In this document: positions 6,595 through 11,268 of the stretch, piece by piece
Position numbering within the stretch: the first letter of the stretch is position 1
How the letters are laid out: each line of letters starts with the position of its first letter
Origin: an uncultured Burkholderiaceae bacterium
GTDB taxonomy: Bacteria > Pseudomonadota > Gammaproteobacteria > Burkholderiales > Burkholderiaceae_C
Assembly: GCA_938022295.1 (NCBI GenBank)
Contig: CALIDR010000227.1
Span: forward strand, 1-11,268
Length of the DNA: 11,268 bases
Direction of reading: 5' to 3'
Translations under genes and position numbers: made by a program
Notes under the pieces: model-generated
Told to the model about the DNA's origin: nothing
Database searches by the model: none
The model's input: the letters and a program-made list of their open reading frames with translations, nothing else

Positions 6595-8021
6595 GGGTTC
6601 GGTCCCGTCGTGCGTGCCGGCGCGGCGGCACCGGCGACGGCGGTGCCCCCCCCGAGCGGCGCGGTCAGGTGGCGGTCGATGTCGTCGACGATCTGCGCGA
6701 GCGGCTGGCCGGCGAGCACCTGCAGCCGCAGGCGCGCGAGCAGCACCTCGTAGCGCGCCTGCACGAAGTCGCGCCGGGTGAGGAACAGGCGGCGCGTGGC
6801 CTCGAGCACGTCCACCGTCGTGCGCACGCCGGCAGCCAGGCCGCGCTGGGCGCCTTCGAGCGCGACGGCGCTGGCGGCCACCGCGTCGCCGAGCGCCTCG
6901 ACCTTGGCGCGCCCGGTCTGCTCGGCCTGGAACTGGCGGCGCACGTCGACCGCGAGCAGGCTCGCCTCGCCGTCGAGCTGCGCCTCCACGCGCGACGCCT
7001 CGGCCTGCGCCTGCACGACGGCGGCCTCGACGCCGCCGCCAGCGTACAGCGGGATGCTGACCTCGATGCCGGCGCTGGCCTGCCGCACCTGCTGGTTCAG
7101 CGTGCTGATCGACTCGTTGCGGCTGTCCACCGCCGCGGCGACGAAGTCCACGCGCGGGTAGTGGCCGGCGCGGGCGCGCTCGACCTCGGTGCGCGCGGCG
7201 TCGAGCGCGTGGCGCCGCGCCTGCAGGCCCGGGTTGCGCGCCAGGCCGGCGTCGATCCACGCCTCGGCGTCGGCGTAGGGCAGCGGCAGCATCCGCGTGT
7301 CCTCGCCGAAGCCGCGCAGCGGCACCGCGGCCAGGCCGGTGATGCGCGCCAGCGTGCGGTCGGCGACCTCGCGCTGGTCGGCGGCCTCGATCAGCTGCGC
7401 GCGCGCCACCGCCAGGCTCGCCGCCGCCTCGGCCACCTCGGCGCGCGTGCCCTCCCCGGCCGCGAAGCGGCGCGCCGCCGCCTCGCTCTGGCCCTGGAAG
7501 GCGTCGACCTGCGCCCGCGCCAGCGCCAGCACCTCCTCGGCGAACAGGCGCTGCATGTAGGCCGAGCCGAAGCGGTCGAGCAGTTCCTGGCCGCGGGCGT
7601 CGAACACGGCGCGCGCGCTGTCGGCCTGGTAGCGCGCCGACTGCAGGCGGCGGTAGGCGTCGAAATTGATCAGCGGGGCGCGCAGCTGCAGCGCCCACAC
7701 CGGGTTGCGGTAGTCGATGCGCTGGCTGAAGTCCTGCCCGAGCGCGTTGAGCTGGTCGCGCTCGCCGCGCACGCGCGACTCGCTGTAGCGGCCGACGACG
7801 CCGGGCAGCAGCCCCGCGCGCGCGATCGGCACCGCCTGCTCGCGCGCGCGCAGCTCGAAGCGCGAGGCGCGGTAGTCGGCGTCGTGGGCCTGCGCGGCGT
7901 CGAAGCCGGCGGCGAACGCCTTGCCGCCCTGCGCGGCGGCGGCACTGCTGCCGGCCAGCAGGGCCGCCGCGACGGCGAACGCGGCGGCGCACCCGCGCCG
8001 CAACCGGGCGGGGCCGCTCAT
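6591..8021 (-). CDS. TolC-family outer-membrane channel protein of type I secretion system
   Basis: The 476-residue product should form the trimeric outer-membrane channel and periplasmic tunnel through which the ABC exporter and fusion protein pass substrate. Residues 1-30 are a Sec signal peptide (positive start, hydrophobic alanine/leucine core, AAA-Q cleavage region). The rest shows the internal duplication of the family. The first half has 'RRFAAGEGTRAEVAEAAASL' (185-204) and the second half the matching 'QRGLAAGVRTTVDVLEATRR' (392-411). 'VSIPLYAGGGVEAAVVQA' (321-338) resembles the strand-helix transition of TolC. The length fits TolC/AprF/PrtF proteins (about 430-490). The tail 450-476 is glycine/alanine/proline-rich. 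The ATG overlaps the stop of the fusion-protein gene as ATGA, and its own TGA overlaps the cyclophilin ATG, so the three are probably translated in a coupled way. The family is clear; an exact orthologue name is not assigned. Confidence 0.94.
   Translation of the reverse strand: MSGPARLRRGCAAAFAVAAALLAGSSAAAAQGGKAFAAGFDAAQAHDADYRASRFELRAREQAVPIARAGLLPGVVGRYSESRVRGERDQLNALGQDFSQRIDYRNPVWALQLRAPLINFDAYRRLQSARYQADSARAVFDARGQELLDRFGSAYMQRLFAEEVLALARAQVDAFQGQSEAAARRFAAGEGTRAEVAEAAASLAVARAQLIEAADQREVADRTLARITGLAAVPLRGFGEDTRMLPLPYADAEAWIDAGLARNPGLQARRHALDAARTEVERARAGHYPRVDFVAAAVDSRNESISTLNQQVRQASAGIEVSIPLYAGGGVEAAVVQAQAEASRVEAQLDGEASLLAVDVRRQFQAEQTGRAKVEALGDAVAASAVALEGAQRGLAAGVRTTVDVLEATRRLFLTRRDFVQARYEVLLARLRLQVLAGQPLAQIVDDIDRHLTAPLGGGTAVAGAAAPARTTGPNP
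6646..6653 (-). repeat. Eight-base G homopolymer near the 3' end of the TolC-family gene
   Basis: Eight consecutive C on the + strand encode part of L-G-G-G-T at residues 456-460 of the outer-membrane protein. A slip would change only the last 18 or so residues of that protein, but it would also alter the stop codon that overlaps the start of the cyclophilin gene. Confidence 0.55.
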
Positions 8022-9376
8022 GGCTCGGTCAGCGCGCGGTTGAGGCGGTCGGCCAGCGGCTTGAGCAGGTAGTTCAGCAGCGTGCGCTCGCCCGTGCGCA
8101 CGAAGACTTCGGCCGGCATGCCGGCGCGGATCTGGTGCTGGCGCAGCATCTTCATGCCCTCGGGCGTGACCTCGACGACGGCCTTGTAGAACGTGTGGCC
8201 CTCCTTCGGCTCGACGAGGACGTCGGCCGACACCTGCCGCACCCGCCCCGGGATGTGCGGCGTCGTCGCCTGGTTGAAGGCGGGGAACAGGATGTCGACC
8301 TCGAGCCCGGCGTGGACCTTGTCGATCAGGTGCGGCGCGATCTGGGCGTCGATCGTCAGCGGCTCGTCGGCCGGCACCACCTCCATCATCGGCGCGCCGG
8401 CCGTCACGACGCCGCCCACCGTGTGGACGACGAGGCCGACGACGATGCCGTCGGCCGGCGACTTGATCTCGGTGTTGACGAGCTCGAACTCGAGCGCGTG
8501 CAGGCGGCTGGCGAGCGCGGCGGCGTCGCGCTGCACCTCGGTGAGCTGCGACTCGACCTCGCGCCGGTACTCCTGCTCGCGCGCCACCATGCGCGCGCGC
8601 AGCTCGGCCACCTGCTGGCGCGTGCGGCCGAGATTGCCGGCGTCCTCGGCGATCGCGCCGTTGAGCGCGGCGAGCTGCCGCTCCTGCTCCGAGAAGCGGT
8701 TGCGGGCGAGAAAGCCGTCGGCGACGAGGTCGCGCTGGCGCTCGATCTCCTCGCGCAGCAGCCGCGCCTGCTCGCGCCGCGCCTGGCTCGCCTGCTCGAT
8801 GCCTTCCATCAGCACCTCGAGGCCGCGGATGTTCTCGCGCAGCACGTCGAGGTCGCTCTCCAGCGCGCGGCGGCGGGTGAGGAACAGCTCGTTCTGCAGC
8901 GCCATCGCGCCGGCGGCGCGAGGGTCGCCGGCCGCCTCCTCGAGCTCGGGGGGGTAGACGATGCGCCGCTGGCCGCTGCGCTCGGCCGCCAGCCGCGCCT
9001 CGACGGCCGCGGCGCTGTACCACTGGCCGCGCGCGACGTCGTACTGCGAGCGCGCCTGCGTGCCGTCGAGCCGCACCAGCACCTGGCCGGCGGTGACGGT
9101 GTCGCCGTCGCGCACCGCCACCTCGGCGATCTTGCCGCCCACCAGCGGCTGCACCGCCTTGCGGTTGCCGGAGACGACGACGGTGCCCGGCGACGGCACG
9201 CCGGCGTCCAGCGGCGCCGTCGCCGCCCAGGCCATGAAGCCGCCGAAGCCGAGGATCACCAGCGCCCAGCCCCAGCGGCGCGGGCGCGCGTCGTTCAGGT
9301 CCAGGCCGGCGTCGCCGCTGCGGCGGGGCGCGGCCGGGAGCGGGTCGGGGCGGGCGGGCGGGGCGGTGGCGGACAT
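8018..9376 (-). CDS. HlyD/PrtE-type periplasmic membrane fusion protein of type I secretion system
   Basis: The 452-residue product would link the inner-membrane ABC exporter to the TolC-like channel. A short cytoplasmic tail precedes one transmembrane helix at 35-54 (WGWALVILGFGGFMAWAA). The first half of a lipoyl/biotinyl-like domain is at 64-105 (GTVVVSGNRKAVQPLVGGKI), followed by a long coiled coil about 155-300. The second lipoyl half is at 303-333 (EIKSPADGIVVGLVVHTVGG). The C-terminal beta domain ends with AGMPAEVFVRTGERTLLNYL and a final amphipathic segment, all diagnostic of type I HlyD proteins. I chose ATG at 9376, 41 bases after the ABC gene stop, because its MSATAPP start fits and leaves a usual-length tail. 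No good Shine-Dalgarno is visible. A TTG at 9421, overlapping the ABC stop as TTGA and preceded by GGTGG, would add 15 residues. The stop overlaps the TolC-family ATG. Confidence 0.94.
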   Translation of the reverse strand: MSATAPPARPDPLPAAPRRSGDAGLDLNDARPRRWGWALVILGFGGFMAWAATAPLDAGVPSPGTVVVSGNRKAVQPLVGGKIAEVAVRDGDTVTAGQVLVRLDGTQARSQYDVARGQWYSAAAVEARLAAERSGQRRIVYPPELEEAAGDPRAAGAMALQNELFLTRRRALESDLDVLRENIRGLEVLMEGIEQASQARREQARLLREEIERQRDLVADGFLARNRFSEQERQLAALNGAIAEDAGNLGRTRQQVAELRARMVAREQEYRREVESQLTEVQRDAAALASRLHALEFELVNTEIKSPADGIVVGLVVHTVGGVVTAGAPMMEVVPADEPLTIDAQIAPHLIDKVHAGLEVDILFPAFNQATTPHIPGRVRQVSADVLVEPKEGHTFYKAVVEVTPEGMKMLRQHQIRAGMPAEVFVRTGERTLLNYLLKPLADRLNRALTEP

Positions 9377-9417
9377 CGAGGGAGCGCTGCGGCGGGGGTG
9401 GAGACGACGGGGCCAGC

Positions 9418-11247
9418 TCAACTGCCACCGGCAGCGCCGGGGCGCGCGGTGGTGATGGGGGGCATCGCGGTGAGGGGCGCGGCGGTCGCGGGCATCGCGG
9501 CGGCCGCGGCCGGCGGCACGCGGCGCAGCGGCGCGGCGCCGGCGGGCTGGCCGCCCTGCATCGCCTTGAACACCTCGTCACGCGGGCCGTAGGCGGCCAG
9601 CGTGCCTTCGGCGAGGACGAGGATCTTGTCGGCCGCCGACAGCGTGGACATGCGGTGCGTGATCAGCACCACCGTGCAGCCGCGCTCCTTCAGGCCCTTG
9701 ACGGCGTCGACGAGCGCCTTCTCGCCGCTCTCGTCGAGGTTGGAGTTGGGCTCGTCGAGCACGACGAACGACGGGTCACCGTACAGCGCGCGCGCCAGGC
9801 CGATGCGCTGGCGCTGGCCGCCGGAGAGGTTGCTGCCGTCGGCGCCGAGCGGCGTGTCGTAGCCCTGCGGCAGGCGCAGGATCTGCTCGTGCATGTCGAC
9901 GCGCCGCGCGGCCTGGACGACCTTCTCCGGGTCGACGTCGCCGAAGCGGGCGATGTTCTCGGCCACCGTGCCGTCGAACAGCTCGATGTCCTGCGGCAGG
10001 TAGCCGATGTGGGGGCCGAGCTCGTCCTTGTTCCAGTCGAACACCGACGCGCCGTCCAGCCGCACGCTGCCGGTGAGCGCCGGCCAGATGCCTACCAGCA
10101 TGCGCGCCAGCGACGACTTGCCCGACGCGCTCGGGCCCACGATGGCCACGATCTCGCCCGGCGCGATCGCGAACGACAGGTTCTTCAGAATCAGCCGCTG
10201 CGTGCCCGGCGCGGCGGTGGAGGCCGCCTCGACCGTGATGCGCCCGGCCGGGCGCGGCAGCGTCATGCCGCGCGCGCGCGGCGGGTGCACCGCCAGCAGC
10301 TCGCGCAGCCGCGCGTAGGCCTGGCGGCCGCTGACGAGCTGCTTCCAGTTGCCCACCAGCAGCTCGACGGGCGCTAGCGCCCGGCCGGCGAGGATAGACG
10401 CCGCGATCATCATGCCCGGCGTCATCTGGTTCTCGAGCACGAGCAGCGCGCCGAAGCCGAGCACGAGCGACTGCAGCGCGATGCGCACGAACTTGGTCGC
10501 CCCGCCCATCACGGCGCCGAGGTCGCTCGCCCTGGCCTGGGTCTGCAGCTGGCGGCGATGCAGCTCGTACCAGCGCTGGCGCAGCTGCGGCAGCATGCCC
10601 ATCGCCTCGATCACCTCGGCGTTGCGCAGGTGGTTCGTCAGCGCCTGGTGCGACTGCAGCGAGTACTTCTGAGCCTCGTCGAGCCCCGGCTTGGACACGC
10701 GCTCGTTGACGACGACGAGCACCAGCAGCACCACCGAGCCGGCGAGCGCGAACCACCCGAGTGCGGGCGACATCAGGAAGATCACGATGAGGTACACCGG
10801 CAGCCAAGGCGCGTCGAACGCGGCCAGCAGCGCCGAGCCGGTGAGCGTCTGGCGCACCGTGTTGAGGTCGTGGATCGGCTGCGCGGTGTTGCTGCCCGGG
10901 CGCCGCAGGTTGCGCTCGAAGGCGGCGGTGAAGACGCGCGCGTTGAGCTGCGCGTCCAGCCGCGCGCCCACGCGCACCAGCACCCAGCCGCGCACGGCCT
11001 CGAGCGCGCCCATGAACAGGAACGCGCCGACGACCATGATGCTGAGCACGAGCAGCGTCGTCTCGTTGCGCGAGCCGAGCACGCGGTCGTAGACCTGCAG
11101 CATGTAGATCGCCGGCGCGAGCATCAGCACGTTGATGAAGCCGCTGAAGGCGGCCACCGTCAGCAGCGCCTGGCGCAGCGCGGCCAGCGCGGCGCCGAGT
11201 TCGTTGCGCTCGCCCGCGGCGGCGGGGCGTGGCGGTGTCGCGCTCAT
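9418..11247 (-). CDS. Type I secretion ABC transporter, permease/ATPase fusion (PrtD/AprD family)
   Basis: The 609-residue inner-membrane protein recognises and pumps the substrate with ATP. About six transmembrane helices lie within 30-50, 63-82, 143-160, 162-180, 254-271 and 277-295. The ATPase domain (about 335-565) has Walker A GPSASGKSS (371-379), a Q-loop at Q419 (GYLPQD), signature LSGGQRQR (474-481), Walker B VVLDEP with E499 and the H-loop histidine 531. There is no N-terminal C39 peptidase or peptidase-like domain, so substrates are not expected to carry a double-glycine leader; PrtD-type exporters use uncleaved C-terminal signals. About 45 extra residues rich in Ala and Pro (565-609) follow the ATPase domain. 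ATG at 11247 is preceded by GAGG with a 10-base spacer. It is the first gene of the visible operon; its promoter lies at or beyond the right edge. Confidence 0.96.
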   Translation of the reverse strand: MSATPPRPAAAGERNELGAALAALRQALLTVAAFSGFINVLMLAPAIYMLQVYDRVLGSRNETTLLVLSIMVVGAFLFMGALEAVRGWVLVRVGARLDAQLNARVFTAAFERNLRRPGSNTAQPIHDLNTVRQTLTGSALLAAFDAPWLPVYLIVIFLMSPALGWFALAGSVVLLVLVVVNERVSKPGLDEAQKYSLQSHQALTNHLRNAEVIEAMGMLPQLRQRWYELHRRQLQTQARASDLGAVMGGATKFVRIALQSLVLGFGALLVLENQMTPGMMIAASILAGRALAPVELLVGNWKQLVSGRQAYARLRELLAVHPPRARGMTLPRPAGRITVEAASTAAPGTQRLILKNLSFAIAPGEIVAIVGPSASGKSSLARMLVGIWPALTGSVRLDGASVFDWNKDELGPHIGYLPQDIELFDGTVAENIARFGDVDPEKVVQAARRVDMHEQILRLPQGYDTPLGADGSNLSGGQRQRIGLARALYGDPSFVVLDEPNSNLDESGEKALVDAVKGLKERGCTVVLITHRMSTLSAADKILVLAEGTLAAYGPRDEVFKAMQGGQPAGAAPLRRVPPAAAAAMPATAAPLTAMPPITTARPGAAGGS

Positions 11248-11268
11248 CGTGCGGGGGCCTCGTTCAGG
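11248..11268 (-). promoter_or_regulatory. Ribosome binding region of the ABC exporter gene
   Basis: Only 21 bases upstream of the operon are in the window. On the - strand they contain ACGAGG ten bases before the ATG, a moderate Shine-Dalgarno match. No promoter elements can be judged from so short a stretch. Confidence 0.4.

Noticed and set aside
6519..8072. 517-codon + strand open frame antisense to the TolC-family gene
   Set aside because: It lies opposite a gene with a signal peptide and diagnostic TolC motifs. Its own translation is Arg/Ala/Gly/His-rich with no recognisable fold.
8022..9581. - strand reading frame continuing upstream of the TolC-family start
   Set aside because: The upstream part is an out-of-frame Arg/Pro/Ala shadow of the fusion-protein and exporter genes. 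The true start is the ATG at 8021 with a signal peptide and ATGA overlap.
8135..9592. 485-codon + strand open frame antisense to the fusion-protein gene
   Set aside because: Antisense shadow of the HlyD-family frame; no motif, and it spans the junction between two real genes.

Overview
The window is very GC-rich, with strong G/C bias at third codon positions. It encodes a Gram-negative type I secretion apparatus and a lipoprotein whose cleavage site is followed by a run of glycines (LAAC then GGGGGG), a style common in Burkholderiales. My inference is a betaproteobacterium, probably Burkholderiales. This rests on style and gene content only, since no rRNA or taxonomic marker is present. I see no tRNA, rRNA, CRISPR array, insertion sequence or integrase.

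Left half (1-5427, + strand): one giant open frame enters from beyond the left edge and ends at 5427. The visible 1808 residues are a chain of extracellular modules. In order they are: two SdrD_B-like modules, three near-identical 123-124 residue DUF11/DUF7507-like repeats, two composite units (a DUF7467-like domain plus a DUF11-like domain), a third composite whose first half is replaced by a 'TPGFWKTH' module, another SdrD_B-like module, a six-motif beta-propeller-like domain and a short C-terminal tail. EF-hand-like calcium loops recur across the module families. No LPXTG, PEP-CTERM or autotransporter barrel is visible.

Middle (5428-5700): an intergenic region with two strong hairpins just after the giant gene. 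The second is a 24-base perfect palindrome followed by six T, a clear rho-independent terminator for the + strand. About 190 bases follow with no convincing gene.

Right half (5701-11247, - strand): a compact operon read right to left. It encodes a PrtD/AprD-type ABC exporter without a peptidase domain, an HlyD/PrtE-type membrane fusion protein, a TolC-family outer-membrane channel and a cyclophilin-type peptidyl-prolyl isomerase lipoprotein. The last three cistrons are joined by ATGA start/stop overlaps. The first three form a complete type I secretion system.

Working model (inference): the operon exports the giant neighbouring protein, or a similar one, and the surface- or periplasm-facing cyclophilin may help fold a client. 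The gene order and overlaps are seen directly. The substrate assignment and the cyclophilin's role are not proven by the sequence.
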